Assembly (NCBI GenBank): GCA_016202645.1 | Contig: JACQOF010000087.1 | Span: 1-13,053 of the forward strand | DNA: 13,053 bases | Direction of reading: 5' to 3' | Source of the DNA: a bacterium | GTDB taxonomy: Bacteria > Lindowbacteria > 2-12-FULL-62-27 | Translations under genes and position numbers: made by a program | The notes under the pieces: model-generated | The model's database searches: none | The model's input: only the letters and a program-made list of their open reading frames with translations | Told to the model about the DNA's origin: nothing | Shown here: piece by piece, positions 1-5,895 of the stretch | Position numbering within the stretch: the first letter of the stretch is position 1 | How the letters are laid out: the number at the start of each line of letters is the position of its first letter

Positions 1-50
1 GCGAAAGCGGGAATCCAGAACCGCCTTCTGGACCCCCGCTTTCGCGGGGG
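1..50. repeat. Pair of inverted REP-like palindromes downstream of murI
   Basis: Bases 1-20 and 26-45 are inverted copies of each other, matching at 18 of 20 positions around a 5-base spacer. The right copy also contains its own perfect hairpin: CCCCCGC (33-39), loop TTTC, GCGGGGG (44-50). The core GCGAAAGCGGG followed by a TCCAGAA tail resembles the dispersed palindromic repeats found between genes in many Proteobacteria and related phyla (from memory). The left unit is cut by the window edge. It lies at the 3' end of the minus-strand operon and could stabilise the mRNA end. There is no T-tract after either stem on the transcribed strand, so it is not a standard intrinsic terminator. Confidence 0.75.
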
Positions 51-112
51 TGACGAGAACTGCTTCAGTCGGCCAAAGTTTTGCGTAAACAAAACAACAG
101 CCTTACATCCGC

Positions 113-150
113 CTCTCTCCCTTTCTCCCTTTCTCCCTCTCTCCCTTCCC
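113..150. repeat. Polypyrimidine/polypurine 8-bp tandem repeat
   Basis: Four 8-bp units (CTCTCTCC, CTTTCTCC, CTTTCTCC, CTCTCTCC at 113-144) plus a partial fifth form an uninterrupted pyrimidine run on the plus strand. On the murI transcript this is a purine-only GGAGARAG tract starting a few bases after the murI stop codon. Such mirror-like polypurine tracts can adopt triplex structures; whether this one does is inference. No gene is visible in 1-154. Confidence 0.8.
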
Positions 151-154
151 ATTT

Positions 155-997
155 CTACCGGATCGGATCAGGCTCTTCATCCAGCTCGGTCGGCGCGAAG
201 ACCATACTCTCGTAGAAAGGAACGCCCAGGGTCTTGAGATTTTGTTTGAATGCCGGTTTCGATCCCGTGACGACGAACCGGACGTATCCGTTTCCGACAC
301 GGATGTTGTCGAGCTGGGACTTTCTGAAGAGGGTCTTGGCCGACGCGGCCGCCGGGCCGGCCGGATCGACCAGCCGGGGGGACATATTTTTTTTCTGGAA
401 AAACTTCTGAATCGGTTCCGCCAGAAACGGAAAATGGCTGCAGCCGTAGACCATCGTATCGATCTGCGCCGAGACCAGCGGATCCAGCGAGGACTCGATC
501 GCCTCGTCAACCTCGGGGCCGGTCAACCGGCCGGATTCGATGAGCGGAACGAAACGCGGGCAGGCGCACATGAAAACGTCGATATTCTGCGCGCCGTTCT
601 GCAGGACGAGCGGGTATCGCCCGGTCTGGACGGTCGCGGTCGTGGCGATCACACCGATCCGGCCTTTTGTGTCCTTGCGCGCCTCTTCGGCCAGCGCGGG
701 CGAGAGCAGACCGAGCATGATGACGTCCGGATATTTTTTTTGGGCTTCCTCGATCGCGACGGCCGACGAGGTATTGCATCCGAAGGCGACGCATTTGACG
801 TTTCGCCGGACCAGGTATTCGATGTGCTTCAGGGCGAGGTCCCGGATCGTTTCCGGGGATTTGTCGCCGTACGGGACGTTTTTGGTGTCCGCGAGATAGA
901 TGAAATCCTCCGCGGGGTGGCGGGACCGGAAGGCCTGCAAAACCGTGAGGCCGCCGAGACCGGAATCAAAGATGCCTATGGGGCGATTTTTATTCAT
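155..997 (-). CDS. murI: Glutamate racemase
   Basis: Cofactor-independent cytosolic racemase that converts L-glutamate to D-glutamate, which MurD adds as the second residue of the peptidoglycan stem peptide. At 280 residues it has normal family length. Visible motifs are FDSGLGG (10-16), the first catalytic cysteine in GCNTSSA (Cys74), CPRFVPLIESG (146-156), and the second catalytic cysteine with its partner histidine in YGCSHFP (Cys186, His188). The family more often has ACNTASA and GCTHYP, so both loops carry conservative changes. The ATG overlaps the stop of the upstream MerR-like gene by ATGA, and a GAGG Shine-Dalgarno lies 7 bases before it (1005-1008). As the last gene of the operon it pairs D-Glu supply with the meso-DAP genes upstream. 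Two A8 runs (734-741 and 387-394 on the plus strand as T8) lie in lysine codons. Confidence 0.96.
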   Translation of the reverse strand: MNKNRPIGIFDSGLGGLTVLQAFRSRHPAEDFIYLADTKNVPYGDKSPETIRDLALKHIEYLVRRNVKCVAFGCNTSSAVAIEEAQKKYPDVIMLGLLSPALAEEARKDTKGRIGVIATTATVQTGRYPLVLQNGAQNIDVFMCACPRFVPLIESGRLTGPEVDEAIESSLDPLVSAQIDTMVYGCSHFPFLAEPIQKFFQKKNMSPRLVDPAGPAAASAKTLFRKSQLDNIRVGNGYVRFVVTGSKPAFKQNLKTLGVPFYESMVFAPTELDEEPDPIR

Positions 998-1386
998 AGC
1001 AGATCCTCACCCATTCGTTTTGACGGAGCGGCGGTAACCGCGGCCGGCGCGGACCGCGCGGACACCCGCTTCTCCTCCGATGAGACCGTCGGAACCGCCG
1101 GACGGTCCTTCAACACATTCCGGCAGAATGTCAAATGCCCGTCAACCGCGCTGTCATCGGCGCCGCGCGCGGACAGGAGGTCCCGAATAAACCGCATGGT
1201 GAAATACCGGCTGTCGGACAGCCGCTTGATCAGACGCAGGGACTCAACGGTCCCTGACGGATACGTGGATCCGCGGCCGCGGCGGTTGATCGCAAGCTTA
1301 TACCAGCCCACCCAGTATTTCAAAAGACGGTCGGTGATGGCGAGCTCCTTGAGGATTTCACGTTTGGGCAGGTTCCCGGTTGTCAT
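994..1386 (-). CDS. Small MerR-like winged helix-turn-helix protein
   Basis: 130 residues from an ATG that overlaps the folK stop (ATGA); a longer open frame upstream merely shadows folK. Residues about 6-70 fit a MerR-type DNA-binding domain: helix-turn-helix in EILKELAITDRLLKYWV, a wing in RRGRGSTYPSGTVESLRLI, and a third helix pair ending FTMRFIRDLL. The usual long dimerisation helix and effector domain are absent. The remaining 60 or so residues are rich in Ala, Ser, Pro and Lys and look disordered. No metal-binding cysteine cluster is visible; one Cys occurs near residue 88. The Shine-Dalgarno is weak, which fits translational coupling to folK. It is probably a transcription regulator, perhaps of this operon, but its target and ligand cannot be read from sequence. 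A non-regulatory MerR-fold protein remains possible. Confidence 0.75.
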   Translation of the reverse strand: MTTGNLPKREILKELAITDRLLKYWVGWYKLAINRRGRGSTYPSGTVESLRLIKRLSDSRYFTMRFIRDLLSARGADDSAVDGHLTFCRNVLKDRPAVPTVSSEEKRVSARSAPAAVTAAPSKRMGEDLL

Positions 1387-1808
1387 GTCCGGATCAATTC
1401 CGGCGCGATTTCGGACAGCGGATCCAGGACGAAATCGCGGCTGGCCATCCGCGGGTGCGGGATGGTCAGGTCCGGTGTATTCATCTCCAGAGTCCCGTAC
1501 AGAAGAATGTCGATATCGAGCGGCCGGGGACTCCACCGGGGCGCCGCGAGGTCCCGGCCGGCGGCGCGTTCGATGTCCTTGATTTTTTCCAAAAGCGAAT
1601 CCGGGGGCATATCCGTCCGCAGGAGAGCGGCCGCGTTCAGATAATCGGGCTGAGACGGCGCGCCCGGAAGGACTTCCGCGCGGGTTTCGTGGAAGGCCGA
1701 AACCGGGCCGACCTCGCCGATCAGCGCCAGGCGCGCAAGGCCGAACCGGAGGTTCGCTTCGCGGTCGCCGAGATTCGATCCGAGACCCAGATAGACCCTC
1801 TCCATCAC
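1383..1808 (-). CDS. folK: 6-hydroxymethyl-7,8-dihydropterin pyrophosphokinase
   Basis: Transfers pyrophosphate from ATP to 6-hydroxymethyl-7,8-dihydropterin, giving the substrate of dihydropteroate synthase (FolP) in folate synthesis. The 141 residues cover a complete HPPK: LGLGSNLGDREANL near the N-terminus, QPDYLNAA in the middle, the signature RWSPRPLDIDILLYG, then IPHPRMASRDFVLDPLSEIAP at the C-terminus. Two adjacent starts exist: GTG at 1808 and ATG at 1805. The GGAGG at 1819-1823 lies 10 bases from GTG and 13 from ATG, so GTG is slightly preferred and makes a GTGA overlap with the folB-like gene; ATG gives the more usual MERVYLGLGSN beginning. It directly follows the FolB-like gene, whose product would normally supply its substrate. 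No folP or folE is present in the window. Confidence 0.96.
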   Translation of the reverse strand: MMERVYLGLGSNLGDREANLRFGLARLALIGEVGPVSAFHETRAEVLPGAPSQPDYLNAAALLRTDMPPDSLLEKIKDIERAAGRDLAAPRWSPRPLDIDILLYGTLEMNTPDLTIPHPRMASRDFVLDPLSEIAPELIRT

Positions 1809-2155
1809 TTGCGCTTGACCTCCACTTCGTAGGACGAAATCCGGCGGTCGGATTTGGGAAGGATTTTCCGGACGCGGACGATCACGTCGTCCAGTTTTTC
1901 GCCGTGGGCCTCGCAGAACGTGTCGAGGATGTCATAGGCGAGGCTCTCAATCAGGTGATAGGTCTTCTTGCCCGAGACCTGATGGACGGTGTTGACGACG
2001 TCTTCCACCGCCACGACCTGGGAAAGCTCGTCGGATGTGGGACGGCGGAGAACCGACACATCCACGTCGACCTCGATCGTCGTCCCCAGCTCCTGCTCCC
2101 AGGGATAGGCGGCGTGGGCGGCTTCGAGACGGATGGCGTTCACTCGGAGGTTCAT
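1805..2155 (-). CDS. folB: Dihydroneopterin aldolase family protein (FolB-like) with a substituted active-site tyrosine
   Basis: 116 residues, normal for FolB, which cleaves 7,8-dihydroneopterin to 6-hydroxymethyldihydropterin and glycolaldehyde as a cytosolic oligomer. The start is the ATG overlapping the upstream aminotransferase stop (ATGA), with a GGGGG stretch about 8 bases before it; the longer open frame upstream is shadow. Family features visible: WEQELG (19-24, with Glu20 aligning to S. aureus Glu22), the LIESLA motif (68-73, Glu70 aligning to pterin-anchoring Glu74) and VRVRK (Lys97 aligning to catalytic Lys100). The usual DY or HY before the second helix (Tyr54 in S. aureus) is AV here (Ala49-Val50), and the FYGxHG loop is LEAAHAA. 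The gene lies directly before folK, which supports a pterin role. Altered chemistry, an epimerase-like role or a degenerate enzyme are alternatives. Confidence 0.85.
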   Translation of the reverse strand: MNLRVNAIRLEAAHAAYPWEQELGTTIEVDVDVSVLRRPTSDELSQVVAVEDVVNTVHQVSGKKTYHLIESLAYDILDTFCEAHGEKLDDVIVRVRKILPKSDRRISSYEVEVKRK

Positions 2156-3354
2156 CGGCGCATCCCCCGGATTCGGGCGGCGGCGGCGCTGATCTGGTCG
2201 TCGGGGGCGGTCAGGGAAAACCGGACGTAGCCTTCGCCGCTTCTGCCGAACCCGCTGCCCGGCGTGCAGACGACGCCGGCTTCGGCCAGAAGCCGTTCCA
2301 CGCATTCGGCCGAAGTCATTCCCCACGGCGCGCGGACCCAGACATAGAAGGTCGCCTGTTGCGGCGAAGCCTCCCAGCCCCCGTCTCGAAGGGCCTTGAC
2401 GAGAATGTCCCGGCGGCGGCGGGCCACCATATTGTTCCGGGCGACGTGGGTCTGGTCCCCCGTGAGGGCGGCGATGCCGGCTTCCTGAACAGCCTGAAAA
2501 ATTCCGGAATCGAGATTGGTCTTGATCGCGCCGAGTCCGGCGAGGATGTCAGCGTTGCCGACGGCGAATCCGATCCGCCAGCCGGTCATGCAGTATGTTT
2601 TGGACAGGGAATGAAACTCGATCGACACATCCTTCGCGCCGGGAACTTGGAGGACGGACGGCGAGACGTAGCCGTCGAAGACGACTTCCGTGTAGGCCGC
2701 GTCGTGGCAGAGGATGATGCCGTATTTCCGGCAGAAGGCGACGGCCTCCTCGAAAAATCCAAGGCCGGCGACGGCGCCGGTCGGGTTGTTCGGATAATTG
2801 ATGAAGAGCATTTTCGCGCGGCGGGCGATGGAGGCCGGGATGGCGGAGAGGTCCGGGAGGAAACGGTTTTTTTCCAGAAGCGGCAGTTCGTGGATTTTCC
2901 CGCCGGCGAAGATCGTGCCGATCTTGTAGACGGGATAGCCGGGCTCCGTCGCGAGGACAACGTCGTTGGGGTTGCAGTACGCGAGCACCATGTGCCCGAT
3001 GCCTTCCTTGGATCCGATCAAGGAGAGGACCTCCGTCTTCGGATCGAGCTCGACGCCGAATCGGCGCTTGAACCAGCCGGCGGCGGCGGCCCGGAACGCG
3101 GGCATGCCTTCGTAGGACGGATAGCGGTGGTTTTCAGGCGTGCCGGCCGCGCGACGCAGAGCGTTGACAATGTGGGGCGCGGTCGGAATGTCCGGATCGC
3201 CGATGCTGAGGTCAATGAGATCGGCGCCCTTCGCCCGAAGCTCCTTCTTCTTGCGGTCGATCGCGGCGAACAAATAGGGCGGAAGAGATTTCAGACGGGC
3301 GGCCGGCCCGGGCAGGGCCGGGGGTTTTTTCCGGGAGCGGGTTTTGGCCGGCAT
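2152..3354 (-). CDS. dapL: LL-diaminopimelate aminotransferase (DapL type)
   Basis: Fold-type I PLP aminotransferase of 400 residues. DapL converts tetrahydrodipicolinate directly to LL-diaminopimelate with glutamate as donor, bypassing DapD, DapC and DapE. Visible: LPPYLFAAIDRKKKELRAKG and DLSIGDPDIPT near the N-terminus (the substrate-gating region of DapL-like enzymes), NYPNNPTG (186-193), CHDAAYTEV (216-224, Asp218 and Tyr221 contacting PLP), SLSKTYCMTGWRIGF with Lys252 as the Schiff-base lysine, and YVRFSL with Arg378 binding the substrate carboxylate. A basic, proline-rich stretch of about 20 residues precedes the core. It lies 3 bases after dapB; the genes for dapA, dapB, dapF and lysA are all present while no dapD or dapE is nearby, which strongly favours DapL over a generic aspartate or alanine aminotransferase. 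Confidence 0.9.
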   Translation of the reverse strand: MPAKTRSRKKPPALPGPAARLKSLPPYLFAAIDRKKKELRAKGADLIDLSIGDPDIPTAPHIVNALRRAAGTPENHRYPSYEGMPAFRAAAAGWFKRRFGVELDPKTEVLSLIGSKEGIGHMVLAYCNPNDVVLATEPGYPVYKIGTIFAGGKIHELPLLEKNRFLPDLSAIPASIARRAKMLFINYPNNPTGAVAGLGFFEEAVAFCRKYGIILCHDAAYTEVVFDGYVSPSVLQVPGAKDVSIEFHSLSKTYCMTGWRIGFAVGNADILAGLGAIKTNLDSGIFQAVQEAGIAALTGDQTHVARNNMVARRRRDILVKALRDGGWEASPQQATFYVWVRAPWGMTSAECVERLLAEAGVVCTPGSGFGRSGEGYVRFSLTAPDDQISAAAARIRGMRR

Positions 3355-3357
3355 CCG

Positions 3358-4167
3358 TCAGGGAAGACCCAGAACGTCGCGCATGCCGTAGAGTCCCGGC
3401 GGCGCGGTTCGAACCCAATCGGCGGCGCGGAGGGCGCCCGCGGCGAAAGCGTCCCGCGAGGAGGCGCGGTGCGTGAGTTCGATGCGGTCGCCAGCGCCGA
3501 GGAAATGGACGGTATGATCGCCGACCACGTCGCCGCCGCGGACGGAGAGAACGCCAAGTTCGCCGGGCGGCCGGGCGCCGACGATGCCGTCCCGGCCGTG
3601 GACTTCAGAAAAATTTCCATCGGATCCGCGACGGACGGACTCGGCCAGTCCGCGGGCGCTCCCGGAGGGCGCGTCCTTCTTCTGGCGGTGATGGGTCTCG
3701 ACGATCTCGACGTCGTAGGCCTTGCCGAGAAACCGCGCGGCCTGTTCGGTGAGATGCATCAGAACATTCATTCCAAGACTCATGTTCGGGGCGTAGACGA
3801 TCGCTATTTTTTTGGCGGCCTCCCGGATTTTCTTTTCGTGGTCGGCGGTAAGCCCCGTCGCACAGACCACCGCGGGCCGGCGGATATCCTGGGCGGCCTT
3901 CACAGCGTAGAGGGCGCCCTCCGGGCTGGAAAAATCGACGAGGACTTGAAGGTCCCGCTCGGAAGCGGTGAGGACCCGGAGGGTGACGTGGGTTTTCGCG
4001 CAGCCGGCGACGAACCCGGCGTCCTTGCCAAGATCTGGGTGGCCCTCTTTTTCGTAGGCGCCGGCCAGGGCAAACCCCGACCCTTCGGAAATGAGCGCCA
4101 CGACCCGGCGGCCCATGCGGCCGGCCGCGCCGTTCACGCCGATTTTGACGCGGTCAGCGGAGGACAT
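3358..4167 (-). CDS. dapB: 4-hydroxy-tetrahydrodipicolinate reductase
   Basis: Reduces the DapA product with NAD(P)H to tetrahydrodipicolinate in the lysine/meso-DAP pathway. 269 residues, typical length. The N-terminal Rossmann fold shows VNGAAGRMGRR (11-21). The domain linkers show VDFSSPEG (77-84) and ATGLT (103-107). The catalytic segment has ETHHRQKKDAPSGSA (157-171), with His159/His160 and Lys163 as expected and Ser replacing the usual Thr in PSGTA. The C-terminal GLYGMRDVLGL closing motif is intact. The only plausible start is the ATG at 4167, which lies inside the dapA coding end and gives a 14-base overlap, the longest in the operon. DapL follows after 3 bases and uses the product directly. 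Confidence 0.97.
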   Translation of the reverse strand: MSSADRVKIGVNGAAGRMGRRVVALISEGSGFALAGAYEKEGHPDLGKDAGFVAGCAKTHVTLRVLTASERDLQVLVDFSSPEGALYAVKAAQDIRRPAVVCATGLTADHEKKIREAAKKIAIVYAPNMSLGMNVLMHLTEQAARFLGKAYDVEIVETHHRQKKDAPSGSARGLAESVRRGSDGNFSEVHGRDGIVGARPPGELGVLSVRGGDVVGDHTVHFLGAGDRIELTHRASSRDAFAAGALRAADWVRTAPPGLYGMRDVLGLP

Positions 4168-5065
4168 GGGATTTCCGGAGAGCCTTTTTCAGCCGGGCGA
4201 GATTCGCCGGAGACATGGGACACATCGGAAGCCTGAACTCGGCGCGGCAGAGGCCCAGAAGCGCGCAGGCGGTTTTGACGGGGATTGGGTTGGTCTCGAT
4301 GAAGAGCGCGTCGATGAGGTCCAGGAGTTCAAACTGGATCCGGCGCGCTTCGGTGATTCGGCCCGCCCGCATCGCCCGGACCAGACGGCTGATGGGTTTC
4401 GGGACGAGGTTGGCGGCGGCGGAAATGACGCCGGTACCGCCGAGCGCCATGATCGAGTAGGTCAGGCCGTCATCGCCGGAGACAACAGAAAAATCACGGG
4501 CGGCGCCGGACGCGCGGGACAAGAGTCCCATGAGCTGGGTGATCTGGCCGATGTTGCCGGAGGCTTCCTTCACGCCGACGATTCTTGGGTGTTTGGCAAG
4601 TTCCACGATCGTTTCCGGAAGCATGTTCACGCCGGTGCGGCCCGGAATGTTGTAGAGGATCTGCGGAAGGTCGACCCGGTCGGCGATGTGGACGAAATGC
4701 TCGATGAGGCCGCGCTGGGTCGGCTTGTTGTAGTAGGGACAAATCAGAAGCGCCGCGTCGGCGCCGGCTTCGGCCGCATGCTCTGTCAGCTCAAGGGCCT
4801 CGGCCGTCGAGTTGGACCCGGTGCCGGCGATGACGGGTACCCGGCCGGCGGCGAACTGGATGGAAAGCTCGACGACGCGGCGGTGCTCGTCGTGCGAGAG
4901 CGTGGCGCTTTCGCCGGTCGTGCCGCAGGGGAGCAGCGCGGCGGTGCCGTTTTTGATCTGGAATTCCACCAGGCGGCGGAAAGACGCTTCGTCGATCCGG
5001 CCGTTCTCGAACGGCGTGATCTGGGCGACGATCGATCCGGCCGGTCTATAGGAATGTTTTTTCAC
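4154..5065 (-). CDS. dapA: 4-hydroxy-tetrahydrodipicolinate synthase
   Basis: Class I aldolase-type TIM barrel enzyme that condenses pyruvate with aspartate semialdehyde, the committed step toward meso-DAP and lysine. 303 residues. Active-site residues align well with E. coli: CGTTGES (47-53, with the Thr of the catalytic triad), PYYNKP (Tyr112), LYNIPGRTG (Tyr138, Arg143) and the Schiff-base lysine in GVKEASGN (Lys166). The start is GTG at 5065, supported by a GAGG Shine-Dalgarno at 5074-5077 with 8-base spacing and by a GTGA overlap with dapF; the nearby ATG at 5073 belongs to the dapF frame. Aspartate semialdehyde must come from lysC and asd, which are not in the window. Confidence 0.97.
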   Translation of the reverse strand: MKKHSYRPAGSIVAQITPFENGRIDEASFRRLVEFQIKNGTAALLPCGTTGESATLSHDEHRRVVELSIQFAAGRVPVIAGTGSNSTAEALELTEHAAEAGADAALLICPYYNKPTQRGLIEHFVHIADRVDLPQILYNIPGRTGVNMLPETIVELAKHPRIVGVKEASGNIGQITQLMGLLSRASGAARDFSVVSGDDGLTYSIMALGGTGVISAAANLVPKPISRLVRAMRAGRITEARRIQFELLDLIDALFIETNPIPVKTACALLGLCRAEFRLPMCPMSPANLARLKKALRKSHVLR

Positions 5066-5895
5066 TGTGTCATCCTCGTTTCAAAAACGTTTTCCGCCGG
5101 GCCGGTCATCCGGACCCCGGTCACGGCTGATGCGCCGGTCGAGCCGGAAAAATCTATCCGGAGGACCGCGCCGCCGCTGGTCATGACGTCGATCGGCGGC
5201 CGAAGACCCCGGTCGAGGGCCGCGATCACGGCGGACGCCGTCGCGCCGGTGCCGCAGGCCAGCGTTTCCGACTCAACCCCGCGCTCGTAGGTGCGAACCT
5301 GGAGACGCGGTCGGCGTCCCCGACGCTCGATCTCCACAAAATTGACGTTCGTTCCGCGGGGCGCGAACCTCTGGTGGGTTCGAATTTGCTTTCCGACGGA
5401 GATTACGTCAACCGCTGCGACGCGGGAAACGAACGTCACGAAATGAGGGACGCCGGTGTTCACAAAGGACCCGACCACCCGGCGGCCGCCGGGCAGACGC
5501 AGCGTCAGACGCGACTCGAAGCCGACCGGCGGGGTCAGGGAGACTTGGACTCTGCTTGGAGAAATATATTTGCCTTCAACCAGACCCGCCAGGGTCTCGA
5601 ACCAGTGCGTTCGAGGGGCGATGCGGTGTTCAACGGCGAACTTGACGGCGCACCGCGCGCCGTTGCCGCACATTTCCGCCTCACTGCCGTCCGAATTGAT
5701 GATCCGCATGCGGTAGCTCACGCCGGAGCGGCGCTTGCCCGACGGCTGGAGCAGGATGACGCCGTCGGCGCCGACGCCGTAGTTTCGGTGACAGAGTTTT
5801 CGGGCGAATGCCGATAGACCCCTGAGCGACCGGCGCATGTCATTCACGACCACGAAATCGTTGCCGGCGGCCTGCATTTTGGAGAGGTTGATCAT
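5062..5895 (-). CDS. dapF: Diaminopimelate epimerase
   Basis: Cofactor-independent epimerase converting LL-DAP, made by DapL, to meso-DAP for peptidoglycan (via MurE) and for lysine (via LysA). 277 residues, normal length, two homologous half-domains. The catalytic cysteine pair is intact: Cys76 in EMCGNGARC and Cys214 in LACGTGATASA. Also seen: KMQAAGNDFVVV at the N-terminus, NYGVGADGVI (38-47), NTGVPHFV (146-153) and RTYERGVESET (201-211). The ATG overlaps the lysA stop (ATGA) without a clear Shine-Dalgarno, consistent with coupled translation. Confidence 0.97.
   Translation of the reverse strand: MINLSKMQAAGNDFVVVNDMRRSLRGLSAFARKLCHRNYGVGADGVILLQPSGKRRSGVSYRMRIINSDGSEAEMCGNGARCAVKFAVEHRIAPRTHWFETLAGLVEGKYISPSRVQVSLTPPVGFESRLTLRLPGGRRVVGSFVNTGVPHFVTFVSRVAAVDVISVGKQIRTHQRFAPRGTNVNFVEIERRGRRPRLQVRTYERGVESETLACGTGATASAVIAALDRGLRPPIDVMTSGGAVLRIDFSGSTGASAVTGVRMTGPAENVFETRMTQ

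Noticed and set aside
1-50. Rho-independent terminator for the operon
   Set aside because: The hairpins are strong but no T-tract follows them on the transcribed strand.
1387-1536. Longer start of the MerR-like gene at 1536
   Set aside because: The extension is antisense-free but overlaps folK, is rich in Pro/Gly/Arg and unlike MerR proteins; ATGA coupling at 1386 matches the rest of the operon.
242-1582. 446-residue open frame on the plus strand
   Set aside because: Antisense to murI, the MerR-like gene and folK, all of which have clear motifs or context; the translation is composition-biased without recognisable domains.
2035-4236. 733-residue open frame on the plus strand
   Set aside because: It lies entirely antisense to folB, dapL and dapB, has Gly/Arg/Asp-rich low-complexity translation with no family motif, and is the expected shadow in GC-rich coding DNA.
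4091-5290. 399-residue open frame on the plus strand
   Set aside because: Shadow of dapA and the end of dapF; no independent ribosome binding site or domain.
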